From Peptococcaceae bacterium UBA2264 (GTDB lineage Bacteria; Bacillota; Desulfitobacteriia; Desulfitobacteriales; Desulfitobacteriaceae), in contig DDXI01000167.1 in the NCBI GenBank assembly GCA_002347475.1, positions 1-43,716 of the forward strand: a stretch of DNA of 43,716 nucleotides. Reading direction: 5' to 3'. This document shows, one piece after another, positions 6,932 to 13,022 of this stretch (its first letter is position 1; each line of letters begins with the position of its first letter). The position numbers and the translations under genes are program-made. The notes under the pieces were generated by a model. It saw only the letters and a program-made list of their open reading frames with translations. It ran no database searches and was not told where the DNA came from.

Positions 6932-7285
6932 TTACCATTTATCTCCTTGCTCTCTGTGTATCTCATCATGACACTTAATACAACATGACATTAAGTTATC
7001 CATATCAGCCAGTGATCCGCCTTTGCTCAGTGACTGTCTGTGGTGGACCAGTGTTGCCGCTGTAACCTTACCTTTGCTTTCGCAGCGTTCACACAGTGGA
7101 TCTCTTGACAGTTTAATCTTCCTGACTTTATCCCAATTAGATGTATAGCCCCTCTGCCTGAAGCTGCCCCTTCGCTCGTCCTGGTTCTTTTGCTTCTGCT
7201 TAGCGTGTTCCTCGCAGTATCTTTGCCCTCGTACCAGATTGGGGCAGCCGGGCCATCCACATGGTTTCATCGGTCTTTGTACCAA
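6932..7285 (-). CDS. HNH endonuclease, phage packaging type
   Basis: This 117-aa protein has an N-terminal zinc-finger-like part (MKPCGWPGCPNLVRGQRYCE, EHAKQ). It continues RRGSFRQRGYTSNWDKVRK, then LCERCESKGKVTAATLVHHR, with HNH residues in LVHHRQSL, DNLMSCCIKCHDEIH. The CxxC pairs C-E-R-C and C-I-K-C bind the structural zinc of the HNH fold. In HK97-like phages such a protein stimulates terminase cleavage at cos. The TTG at 7285 with GAGGTG six bases upstream is the likelier start; the ATG at 7270 is the alternative. Its place between capsid and TerS supports a packaging role. Confidence 0.88.
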   Translation of the reverse strand: MVQRPMKPCGWPGCPNLVRGQRYCEEHAKQKQKNQDERRGSFRQRGYTSNWDKVRKIKLSRDPLCERCESKGKVTAATLVHHRQSLSKGGSLADMDNLMSCCIKCHDEIHREQGDKW

Positions 7286-7414
7286 TTCATTCACCTCTGC
7301 ATAATTTTTAATTAGAAGGCCCCAAGGCCGTTGAACCCTGGAGCCTATAAGGAGGAAAACACTATATCTTATACCAAGAGCGAAAGCCAAAACACTCTCA
7401 GTAATAAGCGATTA

Positions 7415-8797
7415 TTATCTTTCGGCTATTGCCACACACCAGCTTAAGGTATCGCCATTTCTTGGAGTAATGGGGCCATCCCAAGTTCCCTGTCCATCAA
7501 CCCGGACTATTGTCCGATAGTCAGCAGAATCCTCCAACCATCCCGGTACATTGCTCTTGTCCAAGCTGACTTCTTTTCTTAATCCAATGGCATACTGGCT
7601 AAGATCTGCCAGCACAATATCACCTTTTGAGCCAAGCGCCGGGAGCTTCTCTGTAAAAATAACCGGCCTTGTCAGGACCTTAAAGCTGCCGTCACTCTCA
7701 GTCATTACCGGGACATAAGAACCGGCTGTGCCTACGTTTACAGTCAACTGCAACAGGCCCGGAATAGTTGTCGGATTGGCAAGCCAAACACTGTTATTAA
7801 TACATTGCGGAGCCAGCCTTGCAAAACATTTGACAAGATTTTCATAGCAGACAGTGTCCGCTACTTGTCCAGCTTCAGCAGCAACAGTAATTAAGGCCGG
7901 ATCGTTAATCAGACCAAGCGGCTGTCCTGACCCATTTCCTTGCAGGAAGTAGTAATCCATGCTCCAGCCAAGGGCTTTAATCATAGCCTGACCAAGTTGG
8001 TTTTCAAAGTCGGTTCCATCTTGCAGCAATTCATTTGATGCCTGGCTGAAGATCGCCAACTTATGGGCTGTGAGTTGCATTAAGCGTAGCTTTGCATCCT
8101 GTCTGGTTGCTGTTGCGCCCTCGCCCAGCCAAGTACCTGCAAGGCCTCCAAAGAGATTAGAGCTGTGATTCTTGCCATCCCAGGCAGGAATCTTTCTCAC
8201 GTCTGTCAGCATCGGCCATACTTGGGCCCTTGGCCTTACAATTTCGGATTCTATGGAATTATCCAGCAGCATGGCTGCAAATTCTTCTGGCACTGCAAAA
8301 CCACCCTGAGAAGGCACTCCTTCGGTCATGGCATTGGATATGCCGCCCAGCCGTTCATCATATCGGCCAGAATGGACCACTGCCAGAAAATTATTGAAGT
8401 TTTTAAAGCCGCCATTGTTACGGCTGCCTGGGAACATATTAGAGAATTTCTTTTGTTCGGCTGTCAGGCAAACCCCGCCCTTGCTCTTGCTTTGGCTGCT
8501 TTGTCCTGGCATTGTGGTATAGATTGGAGTGTTTACTGGCCGGTTACGTTCTTCTGCTGCTACATAAAGGCCCTCTGGTCCGGTTATGCGATCTACAATA
8601 TAACTGTAATCACCTTTGGGATCAGCTGCTTTGATACCCTGGGCAATATCGTTACATTTAAGCAGTAATCCAATAAAATCAGCTTCTTGCTTTGAATCGG
8701 CAAAATTACCATCTTTATCAGCGTGTTTGGCATAAATATTCATTGCGGTATCAATATACTTTTCTCTTTTGGTCATTAATTCGTTTATATTAGTCAT
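7415..8797 (-). CDS. HK97-family major capsid protein
   Basis: The protein is 460 aa. Residues 1-115 look like an N-terminal scaffold/delta-type region (INELMTKREKYIDTAMNIYA). From about 160 the HK97 coat fold is recognisable: SQGGFAVPEEFAAMLLDN, VRPRAQVWPM, GTWLGEGATATRQDAKLRLM, LTAHKLAIFSQASNELLQDG and DYYFLQGNGSGQPLGLIN, a hallmark string of this family. The end has LDKSNVPGWLEDSADYRTIV. No prohead protease gene is next to it, although many HK97-type coats need one. The length is normal for the family and the gene appears intact. A capsid gene in so small an element argues that it forms its own, probably small, capsids. Confidence 0.93.
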   Translation of the reverse strand: MTNINELMTKREKYIDTAMNIYAKHADKDGNFADSKQEADFIGLLLKCNDIAQGIKAADPKGDYSYIVDRITGPEGLYVAAEERNRPVNTPIYTTMPGQSSQSKSKGGVCLTAEQKKFSNMFPGSRNNGGFKNFNNFLAVVHSGRYDERLGGISNAMTEGVPSQGGFAVPEEFAAMLLDNSIESEIVRPRAQVWPMLTDVRKIPAWDGKNHSSNLFGGLAGTWLGEGATATRQDAKLRLMQLTAHKLAIFSQASNELLQDGTDFENQLGQAMIKALGWSMDYYFLQGNGSGQPLGLINDPALITVAAEAGQVADTVCYENLVKCFARLAPQCINNSVWLANPTTIPGLLQLTVNVGTAGSYVPVMTESDGSFKVLTRPVIFTEKLPALGSKGDIVLADLSQYAIGLRKEVSLDKSNVPGWLEDSADYRTIVRVDGQGTWDGPITPRNGDTLSWCVAIAER

Positions 8798-9007
8798 GTT
8801 AAAATATCATCCTTTCAATTTCGAGTTTTGAGTTTGTTTTTTGTGACTACAATTATCTATATAAACTTCTTTGTTGCTGCGCGGCCTGATCCACCTGGAC
8901 CAATCCTTCAGACATTGCGCCTGCTTTGTGTCTTGCTATGCACCCCCGGAGCTTGCCAGTACCCCGCCTGGAATACTGCTTACAATGGGGAAAGGATCTT
9001 TCGTTAT

Positions 9008-9223
9008 TCAGTTTTTTATTTCCGCGATACCGATTGCTTTTCGGCCTCGTGGTGTATTTACGATTATGAATGTTACTTGCATACCTTCTTTGAGTTCTTC
9101 AAAAGTTGGCTTGAGTACAGCTTTTCGATAAAAGAATATTCCCTTGTCATCGTCTAGTGGTTGAACAAATCCATATCCACCCTTATATAGAACTGTTTGA
9201 ATAAATCCATTGATTTTTTCCAT
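9008..9223 (-). CDS. Cold-shock-domain-like small protein
   Basis: The 71-aa product reads INGFIQTVLYKGGYGFVQPL, DDDKGIFFYRKAV, then KEGMQVTFIIVNTPRGRKAI. This is the CSD beta-barrel pattern, with GYGFVQ for GFGFI and DKGIFFYRKAV for DVFVHFSAI, and with a longer loop. It would bind single-stranded nucleic acid, perhaps supporting replication or packaging. TAGGAGGAAAG precedes the ATG. It lies between the iteron region and the capsid gene, 210 bases before the latter. It is divergent from chromosomal Csp proteins, so the function is inferred from fold. Confidence 0.7.
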   Translation of the reverse strand: MEKINGFIQTVLYKGGYGFVQPLDDDKGIFFYRKAVLKPTFEELKEGMQVTFIIVNTPRGRKAIGIAEIKN

Positions 9224-9234
9224 TTTCTTTCCTC

Positions 9235-9654
9235 CTATTTCTTACACCATTCTTCCGGCAGCTCTTCAATTGAAACTTCTTCCCCTAATAAGGGTATAAT
9301 GTCAAAACCATTCATCCGCTCTGCTGCTGTGCAGTTATCCGGGCCTATAGTGTCAATAATTCCATTAAGGTCAGCTAATATTTGATTGAATAATGGCAGC
9401 CGCTTTTGATATTCTTCATCTGTTCTTTTAGGATCATCCATCCATATCTCCCCGGCTTTTTCTCTTTTGAGAAGGATATTATATTTTAATTTCAGTTCTG
9501 TTTCCCCTGTAGGTTGTTGCACAGAAAGTTGCACGGCTTTTTCCTGAGTTGCATAGGTAGTTGCATAAAAATCAGGTACTTTTTCCTTTTGGTTGCATTG
9601 CTTGTTGCATTCATTTTTGGCCTGTATCAAGGCTTTTAGGCTTATTGGTTGCAT
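9235..9654 (-). CDS. Unknown element protein overlapping the iteron array
   Basis: An open frame ends MNGFDIIPLLGEEVSIEELP, EEWCKK. The start is uncertain. The ATG at 9654 has AAGGAG ten bases upstream (139 aa). The ATG at 9441 has GGGGAG six bases upstream (67 aa, starting MDDPKRTDEEYQKRLPLFNQ). The N-terminal half of the longer version is made of codons created by the GTTGCA repeats (YATTYAT, NECNKQCNQ), so it may not be protein-selected. The C-terminal part is acidic and helical. No family is recognised. It lies 11 bases before the cold-shock-like gene. Confidence 0.55.
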   Translation of the reverse strand: MQPISLKALIQAKNECNKQCNQKEKVPDFYATTYATQEKAVQLSVQQPTGETELKLKYNILLKREKAGEIWMDDPKRTDEEYQKRLPLFNQILADLNGIIDTIGPDNCTAAERMNGFDIIPLLGEEVSIEELPEEWCKK

Positions 9655-9727
9655 ACTAGTTGCACTCCTTGTTGCATAAAAGTTGCAAGTTTCCTGGGTA
9701 TAGCACAAATATTATGCAACTTGCAAC
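9516..9727. other. Iteron array, putative replication origin of the element
   Basis: GTTGCA occurs ten times in direct orientation, starting at 9516, 9528, 9548, 9560, 9592, 9604, 9648, 9659, 9671 and 9682. Two inverted copies (TGCAAC) are at 9715 and 9722. Within groups the spacing is 11-12 bases, one helical turn. The array abuts the 3' end of the helicase gene. Short iterons beside rep/primase genes are the known origin design of PICI/SaPI satellites; function here is inferred. Confidence 0.75.
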
Positions 9728-10752
9728 TATTCATTTTTGCCCTTAGTTTTTGTGTTAATTGATCCCTCATTTTTGCCCCTCTTTAAATAGCGTGATACTG
9801 TGCTTTTATTAATATTCAATTCCTCACAAATATCTTTAGCGCTTAAGCCTTCATTACTGAGTTCACATACTTTATCGTAATTAGAAGCAGCTACCGGCTT
9901 GATCGTCCAGGCTTGTTGGCCTTCGTTGTCTGTGGTAAGTTGGCAGTCCTGTGAATCCGCGCTTTGACCGTACAGATGCCGGGCTTTTTCAAACGTCAGT
10001 TCGAATCGCGCGCCTTGGTTTGGTAAGTAGTCAGCTGGCCTCTTTAAGGAGATCACGCAATCCAGTAAATCTTCTTTTTTCGATGTTCCCCGCTGTTGTC
10101 CACCCTTGCCACTATGATGTATAAATAAAACGCTTCGGCCTGCTGCTCTATGTCTCAGTGCCCACTCCTGGACTACCTGCCAGCTTTCTGATTCGTTTTC
10201 ACGGCCAGAACGAATAAGGCAGGAGAGGTTGTCTAATACTAATAACTCTGTACTTGGCAGGATCAAGCTGTCTATTTCATCCTGCCCCTCGATTGTCCCT
10301 AGATCCGGCATACCGTCTTTATTAAAATCTGGTGTTAGAAATCTCAAATATTCAGGGTAAAGCAGTTCTGATTCGGCTGATTTTCCTATTGCATTTAAAC
10401 GTTCTTGAAGGGCAACTGCTGGCATTTCTCCATCTATGAAAAGCACTCCCCGCGGTTTTGCTGCGGTCCAGTTTAAAAATGTGCCTCCGCTTGCTACTGC
10501 ATAGCTTATGCCTAATGACAGATGAGTTTTTCCTGTTCCCCTCCAAGCGTGAATCATACTCAAGCTTTGAGTCAGCATCCAAGGAGAGAGGATTTCCTCT
10601 CTAGGGGGGATCTCGGCTAATATTAGTTCGTGAGCCGTGAGAACAGTCAGCTTTTTTGTATATTTTTCTATAAGCTCCTGGCCGTGTTTATCAGCCTGCT
10701 GCTGTTCTTTTTCACGTTCCTCTTTTACAAGCGCCAGTATTTCATTTTTCAT
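9727..10752 (-). CDS. RecA-fold replicative helicase/ATPase (RepA/AAA_25 type) with C-terminal HTH
   Basis: The protein has 341 aa from the ATG at 10752 (AAAGGTGG seven bases upstream; 18 further codons are possible). Walker A is AWRGTGKTHLSLG, and GVLFIDGEMPAVALQERL follows. Walker B is ELLVLDNLSCL, and FIHHSGKGGQQRGTSKKED holds the sensor/loop residues of hexameric RepA-like helicases. Residues ~300-335 (YDKVCELSNEGLSAKDICEE, LNINKSTVSRYLKRGK) are a helix-turn-helix that may bind the adjoining iterons. It starts one base after the primase stop, so primase and helicase are co-translated. It would load at the element origin. The assignment is firm at fold level. Confidence 0.88.
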   Translation of the reverse strand: MKNEILALVKEEREKEQQQADKHGQELIEKYTKKLTVLTAHELILAEIPPREEILSPWMLTQSLSMIHAWRGTGKTHLSLGISYAVASGGTFLNWTAAKPRGVLFIDGEMPAVALQERLNAIGKSAESELLYPEYLRFLTPDFNKDGMPDLGTIEGQDEIDSLILPSTELLVLDNLSCLIRSGRENESESWQVVQEWALRHRAAGRSVLFIHHSGKGGQQRGTSKKEDLLDCVISLKRPADYLPNQGARFELTFEKARHLYGQSADSQDCQLTTDNEGQQAWTIKPVAASNYDKVCELSNEGLSAKDICEELNINKSTVSRYLKRGKNEGSINTKTKGKNE

Positions 10753-10753
10753 T

Positions 10754-11332
10754 TTATAGCCACCTTTCGAGGGAGCCACTTTGGATAAGCTCAATTTGTT
10801 TTTCAAGTGTTCCTTGCTCTAATATATCCAGGGTCTGATCCATTAATTCCACAGTAAATGCTTTGGCCTCAAGGTTTGGCAGCTTGTCCAGGTTCAACCA
10901 TAACACCCTTCGAACTTCTGCAAGATTTCCGGCTATCATATCAACCTTATGCCGCCAAAACTTCTCTAATTGTTGCCGGTTCTGCCGCTGCTGGATCGCC
11001 TGCCGCTGCTGCTGTGTTAATGGTTTGTCTGTCTCGTTACTAAAGCCGAAATCATTTGCAATCATCCGGGCCGCCTCAATCGGTTTCAGATTGAAAAGCT
11101 TTGAGACAAAATCAGTCGCATCGCCACCGGCCTGACATCCAAAACAATGCCATTTATTCCCCTTTAAGGAGAGTGAAGCTGTATCCTCAGCATGAAATGG
11201 ACACACCATCCAGGGCTTACCGGCCTTATAAATGACCTTATTGGGGGAATATCTCTCTATTATATTTATTAAGGGGATTCCCCGGATAAGTTCAAATATG
11301 TCCTGCCTTTGCTGCAGAGTTGCGCTACCCAT
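10754..11332 (-). CDS. CHC2 zinc-finger primase-like protein
   Basis: This 192-aa protein starts at ATG 11332 (AGAGG upstream). It begins MGSATLQQRQDIFELIRGIP, LINIIERYS, then has the DnaG-type zinc ribbon CPFHAEDTASLSLKGNKWHC, FGCQAGGDATDFV (C-x2-H...C-x2-C). The C-terminal half is a Gln-rich helical segment. There is no TOPRIM catalytic domain, so it is a primase zinc-binding module that may act with the helicase or a host primase, or be a shortened satellite form. It overlaps the excisionase-like gene by eight bases and precedes the helicase by one base. Confidence 0.85.
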   Translation of the reverse strand: MGSATLQQRQDIFELIRGIPLINIIERYSPNKVIYKAGKPWMVCPFHAEDTASLSLKGNKWHCFGCQAGGDATDFVSKLFNLKPIEAARMIANDFGFSNETDKPLTQQQRQAIQQRQNRQQLEKFWRHKVDMIAGNLAEVRRVLWLNLDKLPNLEAKAFTVELMDQTLDILEQGTLEKQIELIQSGSLERWL

Positions 11333-11516
11333 TAGTTGACCTCTGTTCTTGATTTTCGATCCATTCGGATAATGTTTCCCTGGTAAACAGGACCCGGCGG
11401 CCAATACGATAATGAGGTATCTGGCCCAGCCGGACCATTTGCAGCAGTTTGTCATATTTGCAGCCAAGAAACTTAGCCGCTTCATGTGGGAGTAATCTGG
11501 TTTTTGCATTCATCAT
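11325..11516 (-). CDS. Excisionase/AlpA-like helix-turn-helix protein
   Basis: The product has 63 residues. LLPHEAAKFLGCKYDKLLQM, VRLGQIPHYRIGRRVLFTRE, TLSEWIENQ is the winged MerR-like HTH of the Xis/AlpA family (DNA-binding excisionase domain). AGGAGG lies eight bases before the ATG at 11516. It heads the replication genes, like AlpA/Rpp regulators of Gram-negative and Gram-positive islands. It may bend DNA for excision or activate the operon. Both roles are known for the family; which applies here is not determined. Confidence 0.85.
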   Translation of the reverse strand: MMNAKTRLLPHEAAKFLGCKYDKLLQMVRLGQIPHYRIGRRVLFTRETLSEWIENQEQRSTNG

Positions 11517-11618
11517 TTTTTCATCCTCCTATAAATATAAAGAGGCCCAATTCAACCAGTATTATTCTGGTATCATTGGGCCCGCCTGGAACGTGCTGTT
11601 CGCTTGGAGCGCTTTTAT

Positions 11619-11798
11619 TTATTTAATATGGATTGTTTCTTTGTCACTTTGAAGGATCTCAGCAAGTGGTATTCGTGCAAAGACAGGTTTTCCGGCCCTT
11701 CGGCTGGCAATCTTATCTTGTTTCTTTAAGTATTTAACACCGTCGATAGTTTCGATCTCAAAAAGTATTTTGTTATCAAATTTAACGGCCTGTACCAT
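11619..11798 (-). CDS. Small unknown protein after the MerR-like gene (59 aa)
   Basis: The ATG at 11798 overlaps the stop of the MerR-like gene (TAATG) and has GGGAGGC upstream. The product starts MVQAVKFDNKILFEIETIDG and ends LQSDKETIHIK. Coupling by overlap and a good ribosome site support a real gene despite its size. It may be the second component of the regulator's operon. No family recognised. Confidence 0.65.
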   Translation of the reverse strand: MVQAVKFDNKILFEIETIDGVKYLKKQDKIASRRAGKPVFARIPLAEILQSDKETIHIK

Positions 11799-12262
11799 TA
11801 CTGCTCAGCCTCCCAGCGAACCTTTACATAAAATTGAGTTAAATATTTTGCAATCGTTGAAAATTTCTTGTCGCCAATAAATTCGCCATATAAGGACAAA
11901 TACTCTTGTGCTACTAAACAATCTTTAGGCTTTATGTTCAGTCTCTCAGAAAGGAAGGAATCCTTTTCTACAAGGTTTCTGTTTTTTAGTTCTGCTACGT
12001 GTTCGAAAATATAACTAAAGATTTCTTTTGCTTTCGCAACTTCTTCAGGAGTAATTTTCATGTTAAACCGGTTGTTGTTCATCAAATTATACGCAATCAA
12101 AAATTCAATGACAGCATAGTCCTCATACTCAGTTTGAATACCTGCGCCGCCGCCCTTTTCTTTGACTGTAATAAGGCCAGCCTGTGCATAGTTTTGAATT
12201 GTCCGCGGGGTTACATCAATACCCCAATCCTTGATAATACTTAGAAGCTCTATTTTAGTCAC
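11798..12262 (-). CDS. MerR-like HTH regulator
   Basis: The protein has 154 aa from GTG at 12262, which follows GGAGGTGAT; a TTG at 12277 is less likely. Residues 1-60 (KIELLSIIKDWGIDVTPRTI, QNYAQAGLITVKEKGGGAGI, QTEYEDYAVIEFLIAYNLM) are a winged HTH of MerR type. The rest is helical (ITPEEVAKAKEIFSYIFEHV, CLVAQEYLSLYGEFIG) and lacks the known ligand motifs. Two near-identical palindromes flank its promoter, indicating autoregulation. It is the most upstream gene of the minus-strand element and could control excision and replication genes. The trigger is unknown. Confidence 0.75.
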   Translation of the reverse strand: MTKIELLSIIKDWGIDVTPRTIQNYAQAGLITVKEKGGGAGIQTEYEDYAVIEFLIAYNLMNNNRFNMKITPEEVAKAKEIFSYIFEHVAELKNRNLVEKDSFLSERLNIKPKDCLVAQEYLSLYGEFIGDKKFSTIAKYLTQFYVKVRWEAEQ

Positions 12263-12292
12263 TTTTATCACCTCCAATCCACGGATAACACA

Positions 12293-12363
12293 GAAATGAC
12301 TATTTCATAGTTATAGTGTACATGGTATCATAGCAATTGTCAATACATAGAAATTACTATTTC
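12293..12363 (-). promoter_or_regulatory. Promoter and twin operators of the MerR-like gene
   Basis: On the minus strand TTGACA (12343-12338), a 17-base spacer and TACACT (12320-12315) form the promoter. GAAAT-GACT-ATTTC at 12293-12306 lies downstream of it and GAAAT-TACT-ATTTC at 12350-12363 just upstream of -35. The two 14-mers differ at one base and are centred 57 bases apart. Confidence 0.75.
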
Positions 12364-12519
12364 ATATAATAATTTAACAATAATGTAGTGTTTCACATGC
12401 CCCTCACCTTATCTGTCTGTTTTCTGTTTTAAGAAATTTTTACCCCTACCCCCTAATGGTATTTTTCCTTCTGCCTTAGCCAGATTTTTAGCCATCAATC
12501 TGTCCTAAACAATAAAAAT

Positions 12520-12546
12520 AAAGCCAACTTAAGAAGATTGGCTTTT
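12520..12546. terminator. Hairpin near right end of the element
   Basis: AAAGCCAA (12520-12527) pairs with TTGGCTTT (12538-12545), followed by TAAAAAAA on plus and preceded by A/T-rich sequence. It is a plausible weak bidirectional terminator that isolates the element from the right flank. An inverted GGACAGATT lies nearby at 12505-12497. Confidence 0.5.
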
Positions 12547-12612
12547 AAAAAAATCGGCTTATACGTAAGTAAAATTGGAATCATACAATTGTATATAAAT
12601 GCTTGAAACTGC

Positions 12613-12635
12613 TTCGAATCCCGTCTTCCGCTCCA
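12613..12635 (+). repeat. Left copy of tRNA-Gly 3' end (att-like)
   Basis: Begins TTCGAATCCCGTC and ends TTCCGCTCCA; identical over 23 bases to 13805-13827. The upstream bases do not form the T-stem, so this is a fragment and not a tRNA gene. Confidence 0.8.
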
Positions 12636-12660
12636 ATTTTATCCTTAAAAATACCGCTTA

Positions 12661-12684
12661 AATAAAGGGTTTCGGCCCTTTATT
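12661..12684 (+). terminator. Hairpin after the tRNA-Gly fragment
   Basis: AATAAAGGG (12661-12669) pairs with CCCTTTATT (12676-12684) around TTTCGG, followed by ATTTTG. It matches in position the terminator 30 bases after tRNA-Pro. Confidence 0.75.
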
Positions 12685-12704
12685 ATTTTGTCAAAAATGA
12701 GTTT

Positions 12705-12743
12705 GGACAGATTTTAGACAGATTTCTGAAAATGGACAGATTT
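12705..12743 (+). repeat. Integrase arm-type repeats, second module
   Basis: GGACAGATTT at 12705-12714, AGACAGATTT at 12716-12725 and GGACAGATTT at 12734-12743. The first two are 11 bases apart, exactly as at 3718/3729. The motif and setting repeat those beside tRNA-Pro, implying the same or a sibling integrase. Confidence 0.7.
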
Positions 12744-12872
12744 TTATTGATAGAGCGTACATAAATTTATCTCAGTAACGAGTTGGGATGATTTTGTATG
12801 AGTTTTAAGTCTCAGGTATGAGTTGGAAAGCTGTTGGTCGATGTTCAAGGTGCGGGGGATTGGCTGTTGCGA

Positions 12873-12901
12873 TTGAAAATATAACGGTTCTGTGGTATAT
12901 T
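12873..12901 (+). promoter_or_regulatory. Promoter of the leader/Big_2 gene
   Basis: TTGAAA (12873-12878), 17 bases, TATATT (12896-12901). The predicted transcript starts near 12908, immediately before the structured leader. Confidence 0.65.
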
Positions 12902-12907
12902 GAATCC

Positions 12908-13002
12908 ATAGAGGGGCAATGACGTTGAGGAATTATCTGGACGCTTTTCCTCTACCGAGCCGATAGCGTAACCGGCCTTTATAGGGGTCGGTTTATTATT
13001 TG
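12908..13002 (+). promoter_or_regulatory. Structured leader with intrinsic terminator (riboswitch candidate, unclassified)
   Basis: TAGAGG (12909-12914) pairs with CCTCTA (12949-12954). AACCGGCC (12970-12977) pairs with GGTCGGTT (12986-12993), followed by TTTATTATTT, an intrinsic terminator 20 bases before the ribosome site. GCCG (12959-12962) can instead pair with CGGC (12973-12976), inside the terminator stem, so two folds compete. Fragments GGCAA and GGACGC recall the c-di-GMP-I (GEMM) aptamer, but the conserved GACGCAAAGCC core is not present. It could be a degenerate GEMM or a new class. Confidence 0.5.
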
Positions 13003-13022
13003 AAGACTGAGAGGAGGTTGCC

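Larger units (their letters stand above)
3648..12612. mobile_element. Putative capsid-encoding phage satellite (PICI-like) next to tRNA-Pro
   Basis: About 9 kb runs from the tRNA-Pro 3' end to a tRNA-Gly 3'-end sequence at 12613. It encodes integrase, XRE repressor, ribbon-helix-helix protein, P27-type small terminase, HNH nuclease, HK97-type major capsid protein, cold-shock-like protein, RecA-like helicase, CHC2 primase, AlpA/Xis-like protein and a MerR-like regulator. There is no portal, large terminase, protease, tail or holin/lysin gene. Integrase, AlpA-type regulator, primase, small terminase and HNH are the marker set of phage-inducible chromosomal islands; a capsid gene fits the capsid-encoding subgroup. 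The right boundary is inferred: no copy of the tRNA-Pro 3' end was found there. Confidence 0.7.

Noticed and set aside
8165..8668. 167-codon frame antisense to the capsid gene
   Set aside because: It lies wholly within the clear HK97 coat gene and has no start signal or family features.
12613..12635. A tRNA-Gly gene
   Set aside because: Only the T-loop to CCA part is present; the T-stem, anticodon arm and 5' acceptor cannot be formed from upstream bases. The same holds for 13805-13827.
12908..12985. Firm c-di-GMP-I riboswitch assignment
   Set aside because: GGCAA and GGACGC are there, but the conserved GACGCAAAGCC stretch and tetraloop-receptor layout are missing, so I kept it unclassified.
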